Positions 16,681-24,191 of a stretch of DNA of 64,000 nucleotides are shown here, one piece after another; the first letter of the stretch is position 1; each line of letters starts with the position of its first letter. A program made the position numbers and the translations under genes. The notes under the pieces were generated by a model that saw only the letters and a list, made by a program, of their open reading frames with translations, searched no databases and was not told the DNA's origin. This DNA comes from Bovifimicola ammoniilytica (lineage in GTDB: Bacteria; Bacillota; Clostridia; Lachnospirales; Lachnospiraceae). The DNA lies in the NCBI RefSeq assembly GCF_025567085.1, contig NZ_JAOQJN010000004.1:1-64000 (forward strand), read 5' to 3'.

Positions 16681-18283
16681 GCTAATAAAAAATAATATAT
16701 TTACAAAGAGTATGGTTAATGTAATAGAGGAGAGAATGTCGATTATTTATCCGGGAAATAAAGAGAAGGTAGTTGATGTGACTTTGAAAGAAATACTAAA
16801 AATAATAATTATTAACATTTTAGTAGTTTCTATAATATTGCTTTATGGAAAAACAAATATATTTTATGTGTTTATGAGTTTTATGATTATGTATATGTTA
16901 TCTAAAAATAAAGTGTATTCGAAATTCAATATGCTTGATATAAAGTTATTAAAGCAATTTGAAAAATTTCTACAGGATGTAAGATTTAAGTTTAAATATG
17001 ATGGAATGATTGACGAGGCACTACAGGAAGCATTACAGAACTCAGATTATGAAATGTATCTCCAGGGAAATCTTCTACTTGAAAGTCTGAATGATAAGGA
17101 GTCTGATAGTTATACATATGTAGATATTGCACCTAACAGTTTCTTTATGACATTTTATGCTTTATGTGTAACAGTAAAAAGATATGGAGATAAAATAAAA
17201 AATGATAAATCATTATTTATTATGAATTTATCATTTTTAAAAGATGATATTAATACGGAGATATTGAAACGGGAAAAAATAAATGCAATGTTTATGGGAT
17301 TAACAGGTATAATTGTAATTCCTTTGTTTGCAATAAAATCAATATGCATATGGGGAATAAGAAATATTCCGCAACTAACGGATTATTATAATGGAGTAAT
17401 TGGCAAGCTGACAATTGTTATTATAACAGTTATAACATTAATTATATTTAATATAGTTATGAAATTAAAATATCCAATAGACTTTGATAATAATAAAAGC
17501 CTATGGATTAAGGAACTACTTGATATAAAATGGGTTGATGAACTAATTATGCAGCACATTAGTAAAAATTATAAGAAATATTATAGAATGGATATGTTCT
17601 TAAAATCTATAGTGTATAAATACAACGTTAAAGAATTTTTAATATGTCGGATTTTCAAAAGTATAGGTACGTTTATTTTAAGTACGGTTTTGATTATAAG
17701 TATGGGAATACATAAAATAGGTATATTAGGTGTAGGCATTTCAGTTTTACTTATAGCTTGCGTAACAATATGTACATATAATTATGAATATATGATGTTA
17801 TTAATCAGAGAAAAGCTTCTTAAGATAAGCAGGGAAGAAGAAATTGTCAGATTTCAGTCAGTCATATTAATACTTATGTATATGGACAGAGTATCTATAG
17901 AAGTTATCTTAGAATGGTTAGAAAGATTTGCGATAGTATTTAAAAATAATATTGAAAGAATAGCAGATACACTTGTATACAAAGGAATAAAGGTATTTGA
18001 TGATGCAAAAGATGACGTTGCATTTTTGCCTTTTGAGAGACTTATGGATTGCTTTATAGCAAGTGACAGGATTGGAATAGAGAAATCCTTTTCGGATATT
18101 TTATCAGACAGGGCTTATTATGTGGAAAAGCATAAACAGGAGAATGATCTGATTATTAATAATAAAGCATTAATTGCCAAATTTATATCATTTATTCCGA
18201 TATGTATTGTAATTTGCTTTGTGTTAGTAATACCTTTTGTATATCAGGGATTAAGGCAGATACAATCATTTACATTAATTTAG
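16661..18283 (+). CDS. TadB/TadC-like (GspF-type) membrane protein
   Basis: A 540-residue polytopic membrane protein. Hydrophobic segments lie near residues 48-80, 205-270, 340-385 and 505-530, separated by charged helical cytoplasmic domains. Directly after a CpaF ATPase, with a 20-base overlap, it fits the platform protein role of TadB/TadC or GspF, perhaps as one fused TadB-TadC polypeptide. The sequence is too divergent for a firm motif. A TTG start at 16661 follows GAGGGG by about 10 bases; ATG at 16670 is an alternative. Confidence 0.75.
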   Translation: MKNMVYKLIKNNIFTKSMVNVIEERMSIIYPGNKEKVVDVTLKEILKIIIINILVVSIILLYGKTNIFYVFMSFMIMYMLSKNKVYSKFNMLDIKLLKQFEKFLQDVRFKFKYDGMIDEALQEALQNSDYEMYLQGNLLLESLNDKESDSYTYVDIAPNSFFMTFYALCVTVKRYGDKIKNDKSLFIMNLSFLKDDINTEILKREKINAMFMGLTGIIVIPLFAIKSICIWGIRNIPQLTDYYNGVIGKLTIVIITVITLIIFNIVMKLKYPIDFDNNKSLWIKELLDIKWVDELIMQHISKNYKKYYRMDMFLKSIVYKYNVKEFLICRIFKSIGTFILSTVLIISMGIHKIGILGVGISVLLIACVTICTYNYEYMMLLIREKLLKISREEEIVRFQSVILILMYMDRVSIEVILEWLERFAIVFKNNIERIADTLVYKGIKVFDDAKDDVAFLPFERLMDCFIASDRIGIEKSFSDILSDRAYYVEKHKQENDLIINNKALIAKFISFIPICIVICFVLVIPFVYQGLRQIQSFTLI

Positions 18284-18544
18284 ATATATATTCAGTTATT
18301 TAGAGGTTTTTAAAGTGACAGCAGAATAAGTTATATTTGAATAATAGATATTTAAATATATAAAATAAAAAAAATAGTAAGAAAAATAAAAATAGTAAAA
18401 TGAAAGGAAGGCTAGTCTTATAAAATGCAGTATATATTGATTGTTTAATAATATGGCAAGTTGCATAAAAGTGTAGATTAGATGATTAATAGTATAAGAT
18501 AACGGGATAGTATCATTTATATAGGACTATGTAAAGGTGAAAAT

Positions 18545-18994
18545 ATGGAGAATAGTTTAAAAGCATTAATTTTAGCAGCAGGAACAGTAATAACTTGTGT
18601 TGTAATTACATTAGGATTTTATTTGTCTAAAGAAGCACAATCAACCGCCAGTACGGGGACAAGTAAAATTGGAAAAATTAATTCAGAGTTTGCAGAAAAT
18701 GATAAGACAATGTATGACAATGTGACTGTGTCAGGAAGTGAAGTAGTAAATGCAATAAAAAAATTAGATGGAGAATTTGTGGGTATAAACGTTATTACAA
18801 ATAATTCCAATGATTTCTATGGCTATCAGTTTGATATCTCATCGGGAGAAATAATGATGAAAAGTACTAAAAGTTACAACCAGGCAATTTCTTCATCGGC
18901 TTCTAATTATATAAATCCATACGCGAGCTTCAAAGGAAAGGTTATCAGAAATGGAAACAATGTAATTACCGGGGTAAAATTCGAACAGGTATAA
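18545..18994 (+). CDS. small pilin-like membrane protein of the pilus locus
   Basis: A 149-residue protein with one N-terminal hydrophobic helix (about 5-28) and a polar extracellular domain rich in Ser, Asn and Thr. Similar clostridial proteins are often annotated as ABC transporter permeases, which the single helix does not support. The locus makes a pilin-like or pseudopilin role more plausible. No prepilin peptidase site G|xxxxE is clear. The preceding 261-base gap suggests separate transcription. AAAGGTG lies 7 bases before the ATG. Confidence 0.7.
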   Translation: MENSLKALILAAGTVITCVVITLGFYLSKEAQSTASTGTSKIGKINSEFAENDKTMYDNVTVSGSEVVNAIKKLDGEFVGINVITNNSNDFYGYQFDISSGEIMMKSTKSYNQAISSSASNYINPYASFKGKVIRNGNNVITGVKFEQV

Positions 18995-18996
18995 AT

Positions 18997-19149
18997 ATGG
19001 AAAATAGCATAAGAATGTTTTATCAGGCATTAGGTGTTATATTGTTCATAATTGCATTAAGTATTCTTTTTAATATTGACAGGCTTATGGAAAAAGAATA
19101 CAGATATATTCAGTATTCTGATAGATATAGAGAGGTTAGTGTAAAATAA
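18997..19149 (+). CDS. 50-residue single-helix pilus locus protein
   Basis: A short frame starting ATG at 18997, 2 bases after the previous stop. It encodes a hydrophobic helix (about residues 8-27, ALGVILFIIALSILF) followed by a charged, Tyr/Arg-rich tail ending REVSVK. The tight spacing, clear membrane helix and matching composition argue that it is real. It could be a minor pilin-like or TadE-like subunit. No family was recognised. Confidence 0.65.
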   Translation: MENSIRMFYQALGVILFIIALSILFNIDRLMEKEYRYIQYSDRYREVSVK

Positions 19150-19150
19150 T

Positions 19151-19264
19151 TGTGATATGGATCAATTATTTCACATAGCTATTTGTGCAACAGATATCAC
19201 AAATAGCATTTATCGCAGAGCCAAATATGACATTTGGTTCGCGATTCCTCGGGCAATTTATGCC
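19151..19264. repeat. multi-hairpin element in the pilus operon
   Basis: Four stems follow each other: TGTGA/TCACA (19151-19155/19171-19175); GCTATTTGTG (19178-19187) with CACAAATAGC (19198-19207); ATCGC plus AGCCAAAT (19212-19226) with ATTTGGTT plus GCGAT (19232-19245); and GGCA/TGCC (19252-19264). The second stem and the following bases TTTAT.GCAGA recur at 48348-48390 upstream of argC. The element lies exactly between two pilus genes. Confidence 0.75.
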
Positions 19265-19282
19265 TGTAGAATGGAGATTAGT

Positions 19283-19804
19283 ATGGAGGAGATTTATTCA
19301 AAAGTTGTGGCTATTATTATAGGTTGTATAGCATTATTTATTGTTCCGGTAAAAATATTGTCGTGGAGACAGGATAATATGCAGCAGACATATATTTTAA
19401 CTGAGACAATATGTTTTGTTGACAGTGTATGTAATAAGGGAATCTTATATAGTGATTTATATATAGATTATCTGAATAAAATCCAAAAGTCAGATAAGAT
19501 TTATAAAATAAAGTTACAACATATAAAGAATTCAAAGAATAATATCGAAAATTCGGAGAATAGTTCCCAAAATCCAAATAATAGTGAAAATATAGAAAAT
19601 AGTTTTGAAAAAATAAATAGTGAGATAGAAGATATAGATAGTCAATCAATTGATATTGATTATACAGAGCAGATATTAGAAGAACTTAAGACTGATGGAA
19701 GTCATAAATTTTTAGAAAATGATATATTCAGAATTGAAGTGGTTGATAATAGTGATAATGTAGTGGTGTTTTATGGAGGGTGTATAAAAGATGAAGATTA
19801 CTGA
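19283..19804 (+). CDS. membrane-anchored pilus locus protein with Asn/Ser-rich linker
   Basis: A 173-residue protein: N-terminal helix (about 8-28), a short globular part, a low-complexity Asn/Ser/Glu stretch (about 85-125) and a C-terminal domain ending in FYGGCIKDEDY. I choose ATG at 19283 because GGAG lies 6 bases upstream; the earlier in-frame ATG at 19157 would start inside the hairpin element. It overlaps the next gene by 14 bases. Probably a minor pilus subunit facing outward; family unknown. Confidence 0.68.
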   Translation: MEEIYSKVVAIIIGCIALFIVPVKILSWRQDNMQQTYILTETICFVDSVCNKGILYSDLYIDYLNKIQKSDKIYKIKLQHIKNSKNNIENSENSSQNPNNSENIENSFEKINSEIEDIDSQSIDIDYTEQILEELKTDGSHKFLENDIFRIEVVDNSDNVVVFYGGCIKDEDY

Positions 19805-20378
19805 TTATGCAATCCTCTTTCTGGGAATTATATTATCATTTTGCGTTATATATGAGTTTAAGGATCAGATGGCTTTCAAGAAGATTATCTGTGATGAAGA
19901 AATTAATAAGGCAGTAGATAATTCGGTAGTTATGGCATTGAAAAGCGGATATACAAAAGATATAGATAATAAGTGTGAAATTGATTTAGAAATAACTAAA
20001 AATGTATTAAAAAAAACATTAGCAGAGTTGTTATATGGAGATATTAAAGAATATAATAAAGACAGAATAACTAATAGAATAATTGCATGTATAGTAGTAG
20101 ATGAGGATGGATATTATACATTAACCAATAATAAATGGAGTGATAAAAATATATTTGGCAGCAGTTCACATAGTGGAAAAGTGCAGGAAATTGAAGAAGT
20201 TTTGGAAGAGAGGCTGGATAATTACATATATAGAATACTTTTACCTGAAAATAGTGGAGAAATATTTGCACAGACAATATCAGATTATTCATTATTAGTT
20301 GTATATGAGACCCAGAGAATGGTATATGATGATGTAATATATAGTGGTTGTATATTATCAGGTGCAGCAATAAAATAA
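19791..20378 (+). CDS. last pilus locus protein, membrane-anchored
   Basis: A 195-residue protein with an N-terminal hydrophobic segment (about 6-22, AILFLGIILSFCVIY) and an extracellular domain, overlapping the preceding gene. The layout (one helix, then a soluble domain) resembles TadE/TadF-type minor pilins, but no motif proves it. GGAGGG lies just upstream. The operon ends at a terminator shared with the opposing gene. No prepilin peptidase gene is present in the locus. Confidence 0.68.
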   Translation: MKITDYAILFLGIILSFCVIYEFKDQMAFKKIICDEEINKAVDNSVVMALKSGYTKDIDNKCEIDLEITKNVLKKTLAELLYGDIKEYNKDRITNRIIACIVVDEDGYYTLTNNKWSDKNIFGSSSHSGKVQEIEEVLEERLDNYIYRILLPENSGEIFAQTISDYSLLVVYETQRMVYDDVIYSGCILSGAAIK

Positions 20379-20448
20379 ATAACTCAAACTTCGCGCATAC
20401 ATAATAGAATTAAATCATCTGTATTAAACAAATTTGCATATAAAAAAA

Positions 20449-20521
20449 TATCCGATGAAATAATTAAAAATAGCAATAGTTAATATTAATCTATTTATAA
20501 GTAGTGTATTTTCATCGGATA
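20449..20521. terminator. terminator between pilus operon and CNNM gene
   Basis: TATCCGATGAAA (20449-20460) pairs perfectly with TTTCATCGGATA (20510-20521). On the minus strand a T run follows directly; on the plus strand the tail is A/T mixed. The 49-base loop is AT-rich. Confidence 0.75.
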
Positions 20522-20531
20522 ATATATAAAA

Positions 20532-21809
20532 TTATTTGTCGTTATTAGGTGGAGCAGCGGGTGTGAAAATTGTAATTTCTACAGTATTAATTCTCATTTT
20601 ATCCATTGATATTACTTTAAGAGAGACATTGTCGATAATGATTTTATCTCCCGGTGTAGGAAAACGATCCAATTTCTCAATGATAAGACCACCGATTGAA
20701 TCATATTCGTCAGAATGTAGCCTGAGTCCAAGACGGTCATTTAAATCTGAAATTTTAATGTGGCCTTCTATAAGATATTTGTTGTTTGAGATTTCTCTTA
20801 CATCATCTTCATCATCTATATCGTATTCATCATGAATTTCACCAACTATTTCTTCTAAGAGGTCTTCAAGTGTTATAAGACCTGAAGTGACACCATATTC
20901 ATCAAGTACGATTACAATGTTTACAGAAGTTTTTTTCATTTCCATCATTAATTCAGAAATTTTCTTCCCTTCATATGTGTAGAAAGCAGAACGGAGGTAA
21001 TTTCGGATATCAAATATATGTTCAGGATTGTATAAAAGTAAATCTTTCATATTTATGATTCCAATTACATTGTCAGTAGTATCCTGATAAATAGGAATTC
21101 TTGTATATTTTTCCTTTCTGAAAATCTGTATTAACTCATCATATGTACTATTGATATCTGCCATTGTCATATCAACTTTTGGAACCATTACATCGGATGC
21201 AATTGCATCACCAAAATCAAACACATTGTTAATCATCTGTTTTTCTTCTTTTTCAATAACACCTTCTTCGTGGCTGACATCAACAATTGTTCTTAATTCT
21301 GTTTCTGTAATTGAAGACGTCTTAGCATCAGGATTAACACCTAATAGTCTCATTAGAGAATTAGCGAGAAAATTTATGACAAATATAAAAGGTGTTAAAA
21401 TATACATAATCCCGTATATTACTTTGGCATAAGCTAAAGAAAGTTTTAATGCATTAATTGTAGCAAGTGATTTAGGCGTAATTTCGCCAAAGATTAAGAC
21501 AAGTATTGTAAGTATTCCAGTTGCAAAACTTATCGCATATTCGCCAAACATCTTCTGTGCAAGAAGTGTTGCAAGAGCTGAAGCAGTAATGTTTACGAGG
21601 TTATTACCTATTAATATTGCACTTAACATCTTGGATTTGTTTTCTATAATTTTGTTAACTAAGATTGCCTTTTTATTACCCTCTTCAATGAGTGAACGTA
21701 TCTTTATATTACTTACAGTAATAAATGCCGTTTCTGCTGATGAGAAGAAGGCAGATAATAAAAGTAAAACGATTAGAACTAATAAAAGTGTTATTTCTGA
21801 ACTACTCAA
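20532..21809 (-). CDS. CNNM/CorC-family transporter with CBS pair
   Basis: A 425-residue protein. The N-terminal DUF21/CNNM transmembrane domain (about 1-190, with FFSSAETAF and FGEITPK) is followed by two CBS domains (about 205-330) and a C-terminal CorC/HlyC domain with an acidic DDEDD linker. Family members are linked to magnesium or other divalent cation homeostasis; the name hemolysin is historical. Translation appears to start at TTG, with AAGGAG 8 bases upstream. It converges with the pilus operon. Confidence 0.88.
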   Translation of the reverse strand: MSSSEITLLLVLIVLLLLSAFFSSAETAFITVSNIKIRSLIEEGNKKAILVNKIIENKSKMLSAILIGNNLVNITASALATLLAQKMFGEYAISFATGILTILVLIFGEITPKSLATINALKLSLAYAKVIYGIMYILTPFIFVINFLANSLMRLLGVNPDAKTSSITETELRTIVDVSHEEGVIEKEEKQMINNVFDFGDAIASDVMVPKVDMTMADINSTYDELIQIFRKEKYTRIPIYQDTTDNVIGIINMKDLLLYNPEHIFDIRNYLRSAFYTYEGKKISELMMEMKKTSVNIVIVLDEYGVTSGLITLEDLLEEIVGEIHDEYDIDDEDDVREISNNKYLIEGHIKISDLNDRLGLRLHSDEYDSIGGLIIEKLDRFPTPGDKIIIDNVSLKVISMDKMRINTVEITIFTPAAPPNNDK

Positions 21810-22052
21810 TTTTGATTCTCCTTAATTTTTTGCTTTTTGAATTCAGATATATTTATAATAGATATATATCCAATATATGAATTAAACATATTGAAATGTT
21901 CAAGGGAATTTTAACCTAAAATTAAAAAGGTGTAAAGTGTTTTGTACTAATTTATTAAAATATGAAATATAATTATAGTAAATAAAATTAAAAAAATATA
22001 TATTTTGCCGGAGCTTATAAAAATAAAAGAGTTATTAATCAGGAGGAAGAGA

Positions 22053-22412
22053 GTGAAAAATAAAATAGTTCCTATAATCAAGACAATAGTTTTTATGATT
22101 ATATCTACAACAATTATGATTTTATTAATGACATTATTATTTTATAAAACGGAAATTGATGAAAATGGCATAAGAATAGGTGCTATTATTACATATTATA
22201 TTACAACATTTATAGGTGGTTTTATATTTGGAAAAGTAAATGAGAGTAAGAAGTATCTGTTTGGACTTATGATAGGTGCAGTATATTTTGTATTGTTGAT
22301 AATATGTTCGGCAATGTCTGGAAGTGGTGGAAATATGTTTTCGGGCAGAATGATTATTGCTATGATTAGTTGTCTGACTGGAGGAATGTTAGGTGGAATG
22401 ATTAGTAATTAA
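22053..22412 (+). CDS. TIGR04086-type small membrane protein
   Basis: A 119-residue protein with four hydrophobic segments and Gly-rich helices (FIGGFIFGK, GGMLGGMI). The start is GTG at 22053, with AGGAGG 6 bases upstream; an earlier ATG at 22005 is unsupported. In many Clostridia a membrane protein of this kind sits just before the SCIFF peptide gene, as here. Its function is unknown; a role in SCIFF export or handling is only suggested by co-location. Confidence 0.75.
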   Translation: MKNKIVPIIKTIVFMIISTTIMILLMTLLFYKTEIDENGIRIGAIITYYITTFIGGFIFGKVNESKKYLFGLMIGAVYFVLLIICSAMSGSGGNMFSGRMIIAMISCLTGGMLGGMISN

Positions 22413-22481
22413 AAAAAACTTTGAATTATTCGTGATTTATGTTATAATAATCCAAGTTAAAGAATTAAAGGAGGATTTTCC

Positions 22482-22622
22482 ATGAAACACGTAAAGACTT
22501 TAAGCACAAGAACTTTAAAAGAGACAATGAAAAAAGGTGGTTGTGGAGAATGTCAGACATCATGCCAGTCAGCATGTAAGACATCTTGTACAGTTGGAAA
22601 TCAGAGCTGTGAAAACAAATAA
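22482..22622 (+). CDS. scfA: SCIFF ranthipeptide precursor
   Basis: A 46-residue peptide. The leader MKHVKTLSTRTLKETMKKGG is followed by a core with six cysteines spaced C-x2-C-x3-C-x3-C-x3-C-x6-C, matching the six-cysteines-in-forty-five family. Known SCIFF peptides receive thioether bonds from the radical SAM enzyme encoded next door. The ribosome binding site AAAGGAGG is strong, 8 bases before the ATG, suggesting high expression. The biological role of SCIFF is unresolved; quorum or metabolic roles have been proposed. Confidence 0.96.
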   Translation: MKHVKTLSTRTLKETMKKGGCGECQTSCQSACKTSCTVGNQSCENK

Positions 22623-22635
22623 TTCACCTTATAAA

Positions 22636-22693
22636 GAATTATAAAAATGATAATTCTAAATAACAGAGCCGGTGCTTGCATTGACTCTGTTAT
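22636..22693 (+). promoter_or_regulatory. two hairpins between scfA and scfB
   Basis: GAATTAT (22636-22642) pairs with ATAATTC (22650-22656), and ATAACAGAG (22660-22668) pairs with CTCTGTTAT (22685-22693). No T run follows. Such a barrier could stabilise the short scfA transcript and reduce scfB, giving more precursor than enzyme; this is inference. Confidence 0.6.
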
Positions 22694-22720
22694 CGTGCGT
22701 TAGAAAGGTAAGGTAATATT

Positions 22721-24082
22721 GTGATTCATCAATATAAAAATAATGGATATAATATTGTATTAGATGTAAATAGCGGTTCTGTACATGTAGTAGATGATGC
22801 CTGTTATGATGTAATTTCACTTTATGAAGATAATTCAAAAGATGAGATTATGAATAAATTGAAAGACAACTATTCAGAAGATGTGATTAGTGAAGCTTAT
22901 GATGAGGTAAAGGAGTTAGCAGACTCTGAGTTATTATTTACGGAAGATGTTTATAAACAATACATAACAGATTTTAAGAAGAGAAAGACAGTCGTAAAAG
23001 CATTATGTCTTCATATTGCACATGATTGTAACCTTGCATGCAAATATTGTTTTGCAGAAGAGGGAGAATATCATGGAAGAAGAGCCTTAATGAGCATTGA
23101 GGTTGGTAAAAAGGCAATAGATTTTCTGATTGCTAATTCAGGTAACAGAAGAAATCTTGAAGTTGACTTCTTTGGAGGAGAGCCTCTTATGAACTGGGAG
23201 GTTGTCAAAGAAATAGTTAGATATGGACGTTCTAAAGAAGAAGAATATAATAAGAATTTCAGATTCACATTGACAACGAATGGCGTATTACTTAATGATG
23301 AAGTAATGGAATTTGTCAATAAAGAGATGTCAAATGTTGTGCTTAGCTTAGATGGTCGTAAAGAAGTAAATGATGAGATGAGACCATTCAGAAATGGAAA
23401 AGGAAGTTATGATTTAATTGTTCCTAAATTCCAAAAACTTGCAGATAGCAGAAATCAGACAAATTATTATGTAAGAGGTACATTTACACATAATAATCTT
23501 GATTTTTCAAATGATGTAATTCATTTCGCAGATTTAGGTTTTAAGCAGATGTCAATAGAGCCGGTTGTAGGTGAAGATGATGAAAAATATGCTATAAAAG
23601 AAAAGGATCTTCCAGTGATAATGGAAGAATATGATAAGCTTGCAAAAGAATTTATTAAGAGAAAGAAAGAGGGAAATGGATTCAATTTCTTCCATTTTAT
23701 GATTGACTTAGAACAGGGACCATGTGTTGCAAAGAGATTGTCAGGTTGTGGTTCAGGAACAGAATATCTTGCAGTAACTCCATGGGGAGATTTATATCCA
23801 TGCCATCAATTTGTTGGACAAGATGAATTCCTTTTGGGAAATGTGTTCGAGGGAATCAAGAAGCAGGAAATCTGCGACGAATTTAAAATGTGTAATGTAT
23901 ATGCTAAAGAAAAATGTCAGGACTGTTTCGCAAGATATTATTGCAGTGGAGGCTGTGCAGCAAATTCATATAAGTTCCATGGTTCGATTACAGATGCTTA
24001 TGACATCGGTTGTGAAATGGAGAGAAAAAGAGTTGAATGTGCAATTATGATTAAAGCAGCATTAGCAGATGATTCAGAATAG
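22721..24082 (+). CDS. scfB: radical SAM/SPASM thioether maturase for SCIFF
   Basis: A 453-residue enzyme. Residues 1-85 form a peptide-recognition (RRE-like) region. The radical SAM cluster is C103-x3-C107-x2-C110, followed by FFGGEPLMNW and TLTTNG. The C-terminal SPASM domain has a long Cys series (GCGSGTEYLAV, YPCHQF, CNVYAKEKCQDCFARYYC, then a last Cys in DIGCEME), binding two extra Fe-S clusters. It installs Cys-to-residue thioethers in ScfA. GTG start with AAAGGTAAGG upstream. Confidence 0.95.
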   Translation: MIHQYKNNGYNIVLDVNSGSVHVVDDACYDVISLYEDNSKDEIMNKLKDNYSEDVISEAYDEVKELADSELLFTEDVYKQYITDFKKRKTVVKALCLHIAHDCNLACKYCFAEEGEYHGRRALMSIEVGKKAIDFLIANSGNRRNLEVDFFGGEPLMNWEVVKEIVRYGRSKEEEYNKNFRFTLTTNGVLLNDEVMEFVNKEMSNVVLSLDGRKEVNDEMRPFRNGKGSYDLIVPKFQKLADSRNQTNYYVRGTFTHNNLDFSNDVIHFADLGFKQMSIEPVVGEDDEKYAIKEKDLPVIMEEYDKLAKEFIKRKKEGNGFNFFHFMIDLEQGPCVAKRLSGCGSGTEYLAVTPWGDLYPCHQFVGQDEFLLGNVFEGIKKQEICDEFKMCNVYAKEKCQDCFARYYCSGGCAANSYKFHGSITDAYDIGCEMERKRVECAIMIKAALADDSE

Positions 24083-24094
24083 AGTAATAATTTA

Positions 24095-24154
24095 GAAATA
24101 ACATGAAATAACATGAAGTAATAAGAAGTAATAAGAAACAATAGGAAGTAGTAA
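24095..24154. repeat. six 10-bp tandem repeats before secDF
   Basis: Six consecutive 10-bp units: GAAATAACAT twice, GAAGTAATAA twice, then GAAACAATAG and GAAGTAGTAA. They fill the 100-base gap between scfB and secDF, repeat with almost exactly one helical turn, and could give length variation between strains. Confidence 0.85.
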
Positions 24155-24191
24155 AAAAATCATAAAGAAAAATAAGAGAAAGGAAAAAGTG

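Noticed and set aside
18361..18460. Short frames in the gap before the pilin-like gene
   Set aside because: They are under 10 codons and in AT-rich DNA; one follows GGAAGG by chance spacing but gives no plausible peptide.
19157..19282. 42-codon extension of the Asn/Ser-rich pilus protein
   Set aside because: It covers the four-hairpin element; GGAG precedes ATG 19283 with good spacing.
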